Origin: Paracoccus yibinensis | GTDB taxonomy: Bacteria; Pseudomonadota; Alphaproteobacteria; Rhodobacterales; Rhodobacteraceae | Assembly: GCF_030846195.1 (NCBI RefSeq) | Contig: NZ_JAVCWH010000011.1 | Coordinates: forward strand, 1-64,000 | Length of the DNA stretch: 64,000 nucleotides | Reading direction: 5' to 3' | The notes under the pieces: model-generated | Told to the model about the DNA's origin: nothing | Database searches by the model: none | The model's input: only the letters and a program-made list of their open reading frames with translations | In this document: positions 19,075 to 27,645 of the stretch, piece by piece | Position numbering within the stretch: position 1 is the stretch's first letter | How the letters are laid out: every line of letters begins with the position of its first letter | Position numbers and translations under genes: made by a program

Positions 19075-20229
19075 TCACTTCATCGGGCACTCGCCGACAT
19101 AGCTGTCGGTCGCTGCGGTGAAGACCTTTTCGACGATCGAGGTGCGATAGTTGCCCTCGTCATCCTTGATGGCCTTGGTCAGGTAGAAGTCCTGGATCGG
19201 AAAGTTGTTGGACGCAAAGGCAAACTCGCCCCGCAGGCTGGGGAAATCGGCGGCCTTCAGCGCGGCGCGCAGCGCCTCGCGGTCCTCGGTTCCGGCGGCT
19301 TCGACCGCGCTGTCGATCAGCATCATCGAGTCATAGGCCGCCATCGCATAAAGCGAGGGAACGCGGCCATAGGCCTCCTTGAAGCCTGCCACGAACTCGG
19401 CATTGCCGGGCGTGTCCAGGTCGGGCGCCCAGTTCGATCCGGTCAGCATGTCCAGCGCCGCATCCTGTTCGGCTGGCAGGGTGGTTTCATCCACGGTGAA
19501 GGCAGACATCAGCGGGATCGAGGACAGCCCCGCCTGCCCCCATTGCTTGACCAGGTTCACGCCCATTCCGCCCGGCATGAAGGCATAGACGGCGGCAGGC
19601 TGGGCAGCGGCGATCTGGGCCAGCTCGGCCGAGAAGTCCAGCTGCCCCAGCGGCACGAACAGTTCGCCCGCGATCTCGCCCTCGTAGACGGCCTTGAAAC
19701 CGTTCAGGCTGTCCTGCCCCGCCTGATAGTTCGGCGCCAGCAGGTAGACATTTTCGATACCCTGCTGGTTCATGTGCTGGGCCAGGACCTGCGGCATCTG
19801 GTCGTTCTGATAGGACACGACGAAGATGTCCGGGTTGCAGTCCTTGCCGGCGAAGTTCGACGGTCCGGCATTGGGGGATACCAGGATCGCGCCGCCCTGC
19901 GTCACCGGGGCCGCAATGGCCGTCATGATGTTCGAGAAGATCGGCCCGATAACGAAATCCGCGCCCTGCCCCTCTACCAGCTCGCGGGCCTTCTGGGCGG
20001 CCACGTCGGGCTTGCCCTCGTCGTCGATGACGATGATCTCGGCCTCGCGCCCGCCGACCTTGCCGCCCAATGCCTTTTCGGCCAGCAGGATGCCGTCGCG
20101 GGCATGTTCGCCCAGAACGGCGGGCGGACCCGACAGGGTCAGCAGCACCCCGATCTTCACGGGGTCATCGGCAAGTGCCGCCGAGGCGACAGACAGGGTC
20201 AGGGCGGTGGAAAGGGCCATGAGGCGCAT
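19075..20229 (-). CDS. Branched-chain-type ABC importer, periplasmic binding protein
   Basis: This 384-residue secreted protein is a LivJ/HAAT-type solute receptor. A signal peptide (MRLMALSTALTLSVASAALA) is followed by DDPVKIGVLLTLSGPPAVLG, the standard opening of the fold. GPIFSNIMTAIAAPV and the receptor-type YDSMMLIDSAVEAAG occur later. The ligand cannot be read from the sequence. Position next to the kyn/2-aminobenzoyl-CoA genes suggests an aromatic or amino-acid ligand such as tryptophan, kynurenine or anthranilate. It is the first gene of the transporter set. A 15-base inverted repeat lies 31 bp upstream. Confidence 0.88.
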   Translation of the reverse strand: MRLMALSTALTLSVASAALADDPVKIGVLLTLSGPPAVLGEHARDGILLAEKALGGKVGGREAEIIVIDDEGKPDVAAQKARELVEGQGADFVIGPIFSNIMTAIAAPVTQGGAILVSPNAGPSNFAGKDCNPDIFVVSYQNDQMPQVLAQHMNQQGIENVYLLAPNYQAGQDSLNGFKAVYEGEIAGELFVPLGQLDFSAELAQIAAAQPAAVYAFMPGGMGVNLVKQWGQAGLSSIPLMSAFTVDETTLPAEQDAALDMLTGSNWAPDLDTPGNAEFVAGFKEAYGRVPSLYAMAAYDSMMLIDSAVEAAGTEDREALRAALKAADFPSLRGEFAFASNNFPIQDFYLTKAIKDDEGNYRTSIVEKVFTAATDSYVGECPMK

Positions 20230-20259
20230 GGATGGGTTCCTGTTGGTGATTCATCGTTT

Positions 20260-20274
20260 ATTGTTGGAAACAAT
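20260..20274. promoter_or_regulatory. Candidate operator upstream of the Liv-type operon
   Basis: ATTGTT (20260-20265) and AACAAT (20269-20274) form a short perfect inverted repeat in an AT-rich stretch just ahead of the binding-protein gene. It could bind the nearby MarR protein, but its sequence differs from the abmA palindrome. Confidence 0.4.
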
Positions 20275-20411
20275 TTCATACATGAAGCTTTGCGAATGCA
20301 AGAAAAATATTGTCCGCAGAACGATCGGGATGCGCCTGGCCCTCACGCGCCTGACTTCGGCAAGCACCGCAGGCTTGCGGACGCGACCCGCCGACCCCCG
20401 CATGTCCTGCT

Positions 20412-20723
20412 TCATTCCTGAAACAGGACGAGGCGCCGATGATCCCTTGCGGGCCAGGATGGCGGGATCCGAAGCTGCTGCCAATGGTCCAATGCAAACT
20501 GGCCCATGTGACTGAAACCACGGCGCATTGCCAAGCCGTTCAGGCCGTTGCGGCCGACCCGCCCAGCCTTGATCCCGGCGCGGGTGGGGTGAAGGCGCAT
20601 CACCGTCAAAACCAACGGCGGCGTTGCGGTGGCTGCGAAAGGCCCGCCACAGGCTGCCGGTGCTGGTCCCGCGGCTTCGGGGACAAGCGCGGAGGTTGTG
20701 TTTATATCCAGAAGCGCGGCCAT
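20412..20723 (-). pseudogene. Possible remnant of an AraC-type regulator
   Basis: The minus-strand frame contains AMRRGFSHMGQFALDHWQQL, which fits the second helix-turn-helix of AraC-family regulators (normally RWGFSHLGRFAADYR). The text before it lacks the first helix-turn-helix and has no proper gene start. I read it as the eroded C-terminal end of an AraC-type regulator. The match is short, so confidence is limited. Confidence 0.4.
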
Positions 20724-21266
20724 GAAAAGCTTGCCCCGACGCAGGATGCCCGGGCGGGGATCGGGTGCGGCCCTGGACTTAGCAGGCCGGACATCGCTGC
20801 CGCGAATTCGTCCGGCGAATCGGATCGACGCCAGAACTGCGCCTGCTGCATGATCCCTTCCCGATCAGGCCGCACATCATTCGACCGGCAAATCCGGGAC
20901 AAGGCAAGCCTTGTTCTTCGTCCCGGATGCTTTAGAACTGAAATTTACAAGCTTGGAGGACTTTCCAGCTTCTGGCGCCCTTGCTGGTGTTCTGACGCCG
21001 TGGCCACGGCCCGCTGGTGACATCCCATCAAGACGACCGGATCTACAACCTGTCGGGCAAACACGCCCAGGATCATGCCTTGGCAATGTCGTGCTGATCA
21101 CGCCCAACGGTCAGGCAGGCAAGGACATTATGGCGGGGTTCAAGCACAGCACTCCAGTGGCGGCGTGCCTTGGGCTGCGGCACCGGGTGCGCCGCCACGG
21201 GTTCCTGATAACGCTTGGAAGGCTTGGCAGTGCCTGTCGTCACGTGACAGACGGTCCCTTGCTCCC
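20724..21266. other. Degenerate region with a large nested inverted repeat
   Basis: About 540 bases without a clear gene. At 20892-20928, ATCCGGGAC pairs with GTCCCGGAT (9 bp) around an inner AAGGC/GCCTT hairpin. At 20941, AAATTTACAAGCTTGGAGGA resembles one half of the palindrome found upstream of abmA. Short plus-strand frames after it do not match a family I recognise. It is likely the worn remains of a promoter and gene. Confidence 0.4.
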
Positions 21267-21743
21267 TTACCGCTGCGCCTTGTGCCGGATGTCCAGCATG
21301 ATCGAGATGCCGCGCGCAGCATCCGCTTCAGTCACCTCCTCGAAAAGCTCGTCGATCCAGCCGCGGTGCTGTGCCGTTATCTCTCGCATCAGCTGCGCGC
21401 CGGTTTCGGTAATGCGGACGCGGAAGGCCCGTCGGTCGGTTTCCATCGTTTCGCGTTCGGCCAGACCGTCGGCGACCAGCCGGTCCACGATCCCGGTCAC
21501 ATTGCCGTTCGACACCATCAGCTGTTGCGACAGTTCCGTCATGCGCAATCCGTCCGGCGCGGCCAGAAGCGCCGCCAGCACGTCGAAGCGCGGCAAGGTC
21601 ATGTCGTATCCCTGCCGCAGCCGTTCCCGCAGGTCGCTTTCGACATAGCGGACCGCCTTCAGCATATGCAGCCACAGCCGCAGGCGCTGACGCACAACGT
21701 CACCATGCGGATGGAGAGGGGCAGCCATTTCCTTCGAGTCCAT
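21267..21743 (-). CDS. MarR-family transcriptional regulator (first of two)
   Basis: This 158-residue protein has the MarR winged helix: TLPRFDVLAALLAAPDGLR, then LSQQLMVSNGNVTGIVDRL as helix and recognition helix, and the wing at ETDRRAFRVRIT. It is clearly related to the MarR protein at 28466-28900, sharing TLPRFDV, LMVSNGN or LLVSNGN, and ETDRR. It sits between kynA and the Liv-type importer, on the same strand as both. MarR proteins of aromatic-CoA operons usually respond to the CoA thioester or the free acid, which would fit, but that is inference. Confidence 0.85.
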   Translation of the reverse strand: MDSKEMAAPLHPHGDVVRQRLRLWLHMLKAVRYVESDLRERLRQGYDMTLPRFDVLAALLAAPDGLRMTELSQQLMVSNGNVTGIVDRLVADGLAERETMETDRRAFRVRITETGAQLMREITAQHRGWIDELFEEVTEADAARGISIMLDIRHKAQR

Positions 21744-21845
21744 CTGCTTGCCTTTCGATCGCTGCGCATATGCCGGATTGCAGGGCCACCTGGGTGATCG
21801 ACGCCCTGTCCATCAACCTTCTGCAAAAGATACCATATAGCCCTG

Positions 21846-21857
21846 ATGAAATTTCAT
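21846..21857. promoter_or_regulatory. Palindrome upstream of the first MarR gene
   Basis: ATGAAATTTCAT is a perfect 12-base palindrome about 100 bp upstream of the MarR start. The rest of the 21744-22094 gap holds no recognisable gene. It is a candidate autoregulatory site. Confidence 0.4.
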
Positions 21858-22094
21858 ATCCATAATGATTATGGCCTGCTGCCGCCTTGCCGAAGGACGC
21901 GGCATCATCCCGAAGATCAGCGCCAGGACGACCAGTCGCCTTGCAATGTCGGGTGATGATCCTGCCCGGACAGCCAAGACTTGCTTTGATTGTGAAACAT
22001 TCCGATGAAGCAAGGCTCGGGGCCGGTCCACGGGAACAACACATGGCCGCGCCGTTTCGAAGCTCCGCGCTGCCATCCAGCCGGATGCGCATCG

Positions 22095-22925
22095 CTAGAG
22101 TTCGGTGCGCACGCGCCACAGTTCGGGGAACAGCTCCACCTCGAGCATCCGCTTGAGGTAGCTGATACCCGCCGTGCCTCCGGTGCCGCGCTTGAAGCCG
22201 ATCACCCGTTCGACCGTGGTCACGTGGTTGAAACGCCACCGGCGGAAGTAGTCTTCGAAATCGACCAGCTTCTCGGCCACCTCATAGGCTTCCCAGTAAC
22301 GCGGGGGATCGCGATAGACCGTGGCCCAGACCGCCAGCACCCCCTCGTTCATGGTCCAGCCCTGGCGCAGGTCGCGCTCCAGCACCTCGGACGGGACCGG
22401 CAGGCCCAGCCGCGCCAGCCGCCGCAGCACCTCGTCGTAAAGCGAGGGCCGGGCCAGTTCGGCCTCCAGCTTCTCCAGCAGGTCGGGGCGATGCCCGTGG
22501 GGCTTCAGCATCGCAAGGTTGCGGTTGCCGACGGCATATTCGATCAGTCGGTACTGCCAGGATTGGAAGCCCGAGGACTGGCCCAGGTCGTCGCGGAACC
22601 GCGTGTATTCCGAAGGCGTCATGGTCCGCAGCACGTCCCAGGCGGAATTCAACTGCTCGAAGATGCGGGCCACGCGCGCCAGCATCTTCAGCGCCTCGGC
22701 GGTGCGGTCTTCGGCGATCATGCGCCGCGCCGCATCCACCTCGTAGAGCGCAAGCTTCATCCACAGTTCCGACGTCTGGTGCTGGATGATGAACAGCATC
22801 TCGTCATGGGCGGTGGACAACGGCTTCTGCGCCGACAGGATATGGTCGATCTGCAGATAGTCGCCATAGGACATGCGCTGCCGGAAATCCGTCTGGGCGC
22901 CGTCCTTGGAAGGATCATAGGTCAT
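22095..22925 (-). CDS. kynA: Tryptophan 2,3-dioxygenase
   Basis: This 276-residue heme enzyme opens the indole ring of L-tryptophan with O2 to give N-formylkynurenine, the first step of the kynurenine pathway. Family features include [39 protein letters not shown] (with the substrate-pocket His), [15 protein letters not shown] and the heme-ligand region [14 protein letters not shown] near residue 238. [17 protein letters not shown] provides the substrate loop. Length is normal. A good AAGGAA site precedes the ATG. The gene ends the catabolic operon of 2-aminobenzoyl-CoA genes on this strand. Confidence 0.96.
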   Translation of the reverse strand: MTYDPSKDGAQTDFRQRMSYGDYLQIDHILSAQKPLSTAHDEMLFIIQHQTSELWMKLALYEVDAARRMIAEDRTAEALKMLARVARIFEQLNSAWDVLRTMTPSEYTRFRDDLGQSSGFQSWQYRLIEYAVGNRNLAMLKPHGHRPDLLEKLEAELARPSLYDEVLRRLARLGLPVPSEVLERDLRQGWTMNEGVLAVWATVYRDPPRYWEAYEVAEKLVDFEDYFRRWRFNHVTTVERVIGFKRGTGGTAGISYLKRMLEVELFPELWRVRTEL

Positions 22926-22955
22926 TCTGGCTTTCCTTGTTTCTGAAACGGACAG

Positions 22956-23108
22956 TCAGGCGGAAAGCGGAACCTTCTGGTCCAGGACCGAAACCTGCCC
23001 GATCCGCTTCCAGATCGTGATCCACCCCTGCGGCCGGCAGACGCAGGGAAGATCCCGGGAATTGCCGGGCGGCACCAAGGCACGGCGGGCGGTATCAGGG
23101 CGAATCAT
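22956..23108 (-). CDS. Possible small ORF between kynA and the formamidase
   Basis: A 50-codon frame begins at an ATG with AAGGA seven bases upstream and ends 30 bp before kynA. The product is basic with two cysteines (LPCVCRPQGW) and has no family I recognise. It fills the only sizeable gap of this otherwise tightly packed operon. It may be real, or only a spacer with an accidental start. Confidence 0.3.
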   Translation of the reverse strand: MIRPDTARRALVPPGNSRDLPCVCRPQGWITIWKRIGQVSVLDQKVPLSA

Positions 23109-23145
23109 CGGGCGTCCTTGGGGTTGATGGAAGCAACCGGCAGGT

Positions 23146-23946
23146 TTAATCCGTTAGCAATTCGGTCACGAGAGGGGAAGCGGGCTGTTTCAGTCCCTCC
23201 AGGATCGAGAAGTGGTTGTGGCCGGGTTCCTCGACCAGTTTCGTGCGGGCAAGGCCGTCCCATATCACGGACAGCAGACGGGACTGGCGCCGGAACTCGG
23301 GCCTTTCCTCTGCGCCCACCCAACAGGTCAGTCGGGCTGCGTCCACCGGGCGCAGCAGCGCGGGGCTTTCGGCCTCGGCTTCGGCATCGGTCAGGCGCAG
23401 GTCCTTGTTCATGTCCGTCCGTTGCAGCAGGCGCAGGTCGTGCAGCCCGCTGACCGAGACGGTCTTTTCCAGGCGCGCCAGCACGTCAGGCGCAAGCGGG
23501 CCGTTCCGGCACAGCATCCGGCAGGCCAGATGGCCGCCGGCCGAATGACCGATCAGCCGGATCGGACCATCGACAAGCGTGGCCGCCTTGTCGATCGCCG
23601 CGCCGATCTGACGGGTGATCCGGGAAATCCGCGCCTCGGGCGCCAGCGTATAGCCGGGCAGCGCGACCGCCCAGCCATTCGCACGGGCGCCTTCGGCAAG
23701 GTCGGTCCAGTCGGATTTGGAACATCGGATCCAGAAGCCGCCATGGACGAAGACCAGCAGGCCCTGGCAGGGGCCGTCGGGGCGGACCAGATCCAGCTTC
23801 TCGCGCGGTTCGGGGCCGTAGGGGATGTCCTCCTCGACCGGAACCTTCTGCCGATAGGCGGCCGCCTGCGCCGCCCATATCCCGGGAAGCCTGTCCGAGC
23901 CGGGAATATGGGCCGAATTGGCGAATTCGTCGTTCCAGTCGCGCAT
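23146..23946 (-). CDS. Alpha/beta-hydrolase kynurenine formamidase (AFMID-like)
   Basis: This 266-residue protein probably hydrolyses N-formylkynurenine to kynurenine and formate. It has the oxyanion-hole HGGFW near residue 71, the nucleophile elbow GHSAGGHLA near residue 139 and the catalytic His in PGHNHFSI near the C-terminus. These match the alpha/beta-hydrolase (AFMID-like) formamidases rather than metal-dependent KynB. The start at 23946 overlaps the ligase stop. Between kynA and an anthranilate ligase, the formamidase reading is strong; a general esterase is the alternative. Confidence 0.82.
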   Translation of the reverse strand: MRDWNDEFANSAHIPGSDRLPGIWAAQAAAYRQKVPVEEDIPYGPEPREKLDLVRPDGPCQGLLVFVHGGFWIRCSKSDWTDLAEGARANGWAVALPGYTLAPEARISRITRQIGAAIDKAATLVDGPIRLIGHSAGGHLACRMLCRNGPLAPDVLARLEKTVSVSGLHDLRLLQRTDMNKDLRLTDAEAEAESPALLRPVDAARLTCWVGAEERPEFRRQSRLLSVIWDGLARTKLVEEPGHNHFSILEGLKQPASPLVTELLTD

Positions 23947-25595
23947 CAGTCGTTTTCCGTTCTGGCGGCACGCAGCTGGAACCTCTGGATCTTGCCGGTC
24001 GAGGTCTTGGGCAACGCGTCGGTAAAGATCACGCTGCGGGGATATTTGAAGGGGGCGATGACCGCCTTCACATGGTCCTGCAACAGTTTGATCATCTGCG
24101 CATCGCCCGTCTGCCCGGCGGCCAGGACGACATGGGCCTGAACGATCTGGCCCCGTTCCTCGTCCGGCGCGCCGATCACGGCGCATTCCTGCACGGCGGG
24201 ATGGGACAGCAGCGCGGCCTCGACCTCGGGTCCGGCAATGTTGTAGCCCGCCGACAGGATGATGTCGTCGGTGCGGGCGGCGAAATGGAAATAGCCGTCT
24301 TCGTCTTGCCGGAACGCGTCGCCGGTCAGGTTCCAGCCGTCGCGGACATAGACGCCCTGCTTTGCCGGATCCGCAAGATAGCGGCAGCCGGTCGGACCGC
24401 GCACCGCCAGGCGCCCCACCTCTCCGCGCGGAAGTTCCTGCATGTCGTCGCCGACGATCCTGGCCTCATAGCCGGAAACCGGCTTGCCCGTGCAGCCCGG
24501 CTGATGGTCGTCGAAGCGGTTGGTGATGAAGATGTGCAGCATCTCGGTCGCGCCGATCCCGTCCAGCATCGGCTTGCCGGTCTTTTCCCGCCACTCCTCA
24601 TAGATCGGCGCGGGCAGGGTTTCGCCGGCGCTGACCGCCGCGCGCAGGCTGGACAGATCCGCCCCCTGATCCATCGCCCGCAGCATCACCCGATAGGCGG
24701 TCGGCGCGGTGAAGCAGACGGTGGCGCGGTGTTCCTGGATCATCTCGATCAGGTTCGGGGGGCTTGCCTGTTCCAGCAGCACGGCGGACGCGCCAAAGCG
24801 CAGCGGAAAGACCGCAAGCCCGCCCAGGCCGAAGGTGAAAGCCAGGGGCGGGCTGCCGATGAACACGTCGTCGGGGGTGACGTTCAGGATCTCTTTCGCA
24901 TAGCTGTCGGCAATGATCAGCAGGTCGCGGTGGAAATGCATGGTCGCCTTGGCCTCTCCGGTCGAACCCGAGGTGAAGCCAAGCAGCGCCACATCGTCGC
25001 GCCCGGTCCGCACGGCATCGAAGCGCACGGGCTTCTTCAGGGCGGCGCGGTCAAGTTCGGCATCGTGGTTGGCCGTTCCGTCAAAGCCGATCACGGTCTT
25101 CAGGAAGGCGCTGCCCTTCTGACAGGCCACCAGGTCGTCCATTAGCCGCGTGTCGCACAGCGCATGGCTGACCTGGGCCTTGTCCACGAACTTGGTCAAC
25201 TCGCCCGCGCGCAGCATCGGCATGGTATTGACCACCACGGCGCCGGCCTTGGTCGCGGCCAGCCAGCAGGCCACCATCGCCGGATTGTTGGCCGAACGGA
25301 TCAGCACCCGGTTGCCGGGCCTGATGCCGTAATCCTCGACCAGGACATGGGCGATGCGGTTGGTCCAGTCGCTCAGTTCCTTGTAGGTGCGGCTGCGGCC
25401 GTTCCCGATCAAGGCGATGCGGTCCCCGAAGCCCTTTTCGACCATGCGGTCCGTCAGTTCGACCGCCGCATTCAGGTATTCCGGGTATTCGAACCCTTCC
25501 AGCTTCAGGTCGGGACAGGCCTCGGGCGGGGGCAGGTTGTCGCGCGTGAACGTGTCTTCATGCGCCGAAGGTCCAAGCGGCAGGTTGCCGGTCAT
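23946..25595 (-). CDS. abmG: 2-aminobenzoate-CoA ligase
   Basis: This 549-residue adenylate-forming enzyme should convert anthranilate, ATP and CoA to 2-aminobenzoyl-CoA. The N-terminal HEDTFTRDNLPPPEACPDL is typical of benzoate/2-aminobenzoate-CoA ligases. Core motifs are LLGFTSGSTGEAKATMHFHR (P-loop), DGIGATEMLHIF, NLTGDAFRQDEDGYFHFAAR and the catalytic lysine in KTSTGKIQRFQLR. Full length, with no break. It is followed by the formamidase and preceded by RidA. Together with the abmA-type gene at 29631 it defines the aerobic hybrid 2-aminobenzoyl-CoA route known from Azoarcus/Thauera. A benzoate specificity is the main alternative. Confidence 0.88.
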   Translation of the reverse strand: MTGNLPLGPSAHEDTFTRDNLPPPEACPDLKLEGFEYPEYLNAAVELTDRMVEKGFGDRIALIGNGRSRTYKELSDWTNRIAHVLVEDYGIRPGNRVLIRSANNPAMVACWLAATKAGAVVVNTMPMLRAGELTKFVDKAQVSHALCDTRLMDDLVACQKGSAFLKTVIGFDGTANHDAELDRAALKKPVRFDAVRTGRDDVALLGFTSGSTGEAKATMHFHRDLLIIADSYAKEILNVTPDDVFIGSPPLAFTFGLGGLAVFPLRFGASAVLLEQASPPNLIEMIQEHRATVCFTAPTAYRVMLRAMDQGADLSSLRAAVSAGETLPAPIYEEWREKTGKPMLDGIGATEMLHIFITNRFDDHQPGCTGKPVSGYEARIVGDDMQELPRGEVGRLAVRGPTGCRYLADPAKQGVYVRDGWNLTGDAFRQDEDGYFHFAARTDDIILSAGYNIAGPEVEAALLSHPAVQECAVIGAPDEERGQIVQAHVVLAAGQTGDAQMIKLLQDHVKAVIAPFKYPRSVIFTDALPKTSTGKIQRFQLRAARTEND

Positions 25596-25661
25596 CTGCG
25601 AATCTCCCAGTTGGGCGGGGCGGCATCTTGGCGTGCGCTGACCCGCGTTTCGCCTGTCCCG

Positions 25662-26060
25662 TCAGGCGGGAATCACGGCGGTTGCCTCGATCTCGACCTT
25701 GGCGCGATCCTCGACCAGGGCCACCACCTGCACCAGGGCCATGGCCGGATAATGGCGGCCGATCACCTCTTTGTAGGCTTGTCCGATCCGCTTCAGCGCG
25801 GACAGGTATTCCTGCTTGTCGGTGACATACCAGGTCAGGCGCACCAGATGTTCGGGACGCGCCCCGGCCTCGGCCAGGATGGCGACGATGGATTGAAGGG
25901 CGGTGCGCACCTGTTCGCCGAAATCGTCGGTTTCGAATTCCTGCTGGTCGTTCCAGCCGATGATCCCGCCGGTGAACACCATCCGGCCGGTGGCCGCGAT
26001 ACCGTTGGAATAGCCCGGCGTGGCTTTCCAGTTTCTGGGATGCAAGACCTCATGCCGCAT
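25662..26060 (-). CDS. RidA-family enamine/imine deaminase
   Basis: This 132-residue protein is a member of the Rid (YjgF/YER057c/UK114) family, trimeric enzymes that hydrolyse reactive enamines or imines to the ketone and ammonia. It carries FTGGIIGWND, QVRTALQSIVAILAEAG and the C-terminal VVALVEDRAKVEIEATAVIP. The Arg that normally contacts the carboxylate of the substrate (usually in C-x-R/V-E near the end) is not obvious, which places it outside the classical RidA subgroup. It overlaps the thioesterase gene by 11 bp. The product of 2-aminobenzoyl-CoA dearomatisation is an enamine, so deamination of that compound is an attractive role. Confidence 0.82.
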   Translation of the reverse strand: MRHEVLHPRNWKATPGYSNGIAATGRMVFTGGIIGWNDQQEFETDDFGEQVRTALQSIVAILAEAGARPEHLVRLTWYVTDKQEYLSALKRIGQAYKEVIGRHYPAMALVQVVALVEDRAKVEIEATAVIPA

Positions 26061-26469
26061 CGCTTGTCTCCTTGAAAAATGTCATTTTATCGCGGATCAC
26101 GTCGGGCCATGGCGCGGCGCGGCCATCGCGCCCCACCCAGACCAGGGTCGAGACGCATTCCAGCCTGTCCTGCCCGCCCGCGCTGACGCGCTGCACCAGC
26201 CGGACGCTGGAACGTCCGACCTCCTCGATCTCCAGCACGAATTCCAACACCTCTCCCAGGCGGGAAGGGGCGCGGAAGCTCGCGTCGATATGGGCGGTGG
26301 GAACGGCGCAGTCTTCTTCGACATGGATGCGGGCGAAGGGATAGGCCAGCACGTCGGCGAAGAAGTTCTCGATCGTGGAATTCAGCATCTCGAAATAGCG
26401 GGGATAGAAGACGATCCCCGCCGGGTCGCAATGGTTGAATTCGACCGGGACGCGGCGGCGATATCTCAT
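26050..26469 (-). CDS. Acyl-CoA thioesterase, 4-hydroxybenzoyl-CoA type
   Basis: This 139-residue hot-dog-fold protein has the Asp-containing motif [20 protein letters not shown] at about residues 10-29, the signature of the 4HBT-I class. It then has [20 protein letters not shown]. It would hydrolyse an aryl- or acyl-CoA thioester. In aromatic-CoA operons such enzymes often release CoA trapped in dead-end thioesters, here perhaps 2-aminobenzoyl-CoA or a pathway intermediate. The start overlaps the acyl-CoA dehydrogenase stop as ATGA. Confidence 0.85.
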   Translation of the reverse strand: MRYRRRVPVEFNHCDPAGIVFYPRYFEMLNSTIENFFADVLAYPFARIHVEEDCAVPTAHIDASFRAPSRLGEVLEFVLEIEEVGRSSVRLVQRVSAGGQDRLECVSTLVWVGRDGRAAPWPDVIRDKMTFFKETSDAA

Positions 26470-27602
26470 TCCAGCACGCTCCGGGCGATGACCACGCGCT
26501 GAACGTCGCTGGCCCCTTCATAGATGCGCAGGGCGCGGATGTCGCGGTAAAGGCTTTCCACCGGACAGCCCTTGCGCACCCCGTCGCCGCCATGAAGTTG
26601 AAGGGCCGCGTCGATCACCTGCTGGGCGGATTCGGTGGCGTAAAGCTTGGCCATCGCCGCCTCGCGGGTGATGCGCGGCGCGCCTTGGTCCTTGGTCCAG
26701 GCGGCGCGATAGACCAGAAGGGCCGCCGCATCGATCTTCAGCGCCATGTCGGCCAGATGGCCTTGGACCATCTGCAAGCTGGCAAGGGGCTGGCCCTGGA
26801 TCCGGCGGCTTTTCACACGCGCCAGGGCCTCATCCAGGGCGCGCCGCGCCATGCCAAGCGCCGCCGCGCCAACGGTCGGACGGAACACGTCCAGCACCGA
26901 CATGGCCAGCTTGAACCCCTCGCCCGCCTTTCCAATCAGGGCGGTGTCGGGCAGGAACACGCCGTCCAGCTTCAGCCGGGCCAGGGGATGGGGCGCGATG
27001 ACCTCGATCCGCTCGGCGACAGAGAGGCCGGGACTGTCCGCTGGCATCAGGAAGGCCGACAGCCCGCGCGCGCCCGGCGCCTCGCCCGTGCGGGCGAAGA
27101 CGACGTAAAGATCGGCGATACCGCCGTTCGAGATATAGGTCTTTTCGCCCGTCAGCCGCCACCCGCCATCCGCCCGCTGGGCCAGCGTCGCGGTATTGGC
27201 CACATCGGACCCGGAATCCGGTTCGGTCAGCGCAAAGGCCGAAATCGCACGGCCCGCGCGGGTCTTGTCCAGCCATTCGCGCTGTCCCGGGGTGCCGAAC
27301 AGCGACACGGCGCCCATGCCCAGGCCCTGCATGGCAAAGGCGAAATCGGCCAGGGCGTCATGCCGCGCCAGGGTTTCGCGGATCAGGCACAGGCTGCGCA
27401 CGTCCAGCCGTTCGTCTTCGGCCGCGCCGGAATGGCGCAGGAAGCCCGCCGATCCCAGCGCCGCCACCAGGTCCCGGCAGGCCGTATCCACATCGCCGTG
27501 ATGGACCGGAAGATGGCCCGCGCACCATTCCTCCAGCGCCGCCGAAAGCTCGCGGTGCCGGGCCTCGAAAAACGGCCAGTCCAGAAAGCTGCGATCCGCC
27601 AT
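26466..27602 (-). CDS. Acyl-CoA dehydrogenase
   Basis: This 378-residue flavoenzyme of the beta-oxidation family has the FAD/substrate motif [19 protein letters not shown] near residue 119 and [20 protein letters not shown]. The flavin-interacting [15 protein letters not shown] is near 338. The catalytic Glu lies in [16 protein letters not shown] near residue 362. The start MADRSFLDW at 27602 is chosen for its A-rich Shine-Dalgarno and normal N-terminus; upstream in-frame text is not protein-like. The likely substrate is a ring-opened or cyclic acyl-CoA of the 2-aminobenzoyl-CoA route. Confidence 0.9.
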   Translation of the reverse strand: MADRSFLDWPFFEARHRELSAALEEWCAGHLPVHHGDVDTACRDLVAALGSAGFLRHSGAAEDERLDVRSLCLIRETLARHDALADFAFAMQGLGMGAVSLFGTPGQREWLDKTRAGRAISAFALTEPDSGSDVANTATLAQRADGGWRLTGEKTYISNGGIADLYVVFARTGEAPGARGLSAFLMPADSPGLSVAERIEVIAPHPLARLKLDGVFLPDTALIGKAGEGFKLAMSVLDVFRPTVGAAALGMARRALDEALARVKSRRIQGQPLASLQMVQGHLADMALKIDAAALLVYRAAWTKDQGAPRITREAAMAKLYATESAQQVIDAALQLHGGDGVRKGCPVESLYRDIRALRIYEGASDVQRVVIARSVLE

Positions 27603-27645
27603 CCCATTCCATCCTTTCCTGGCGCCGGGCATCCCGCCCGCGCCG

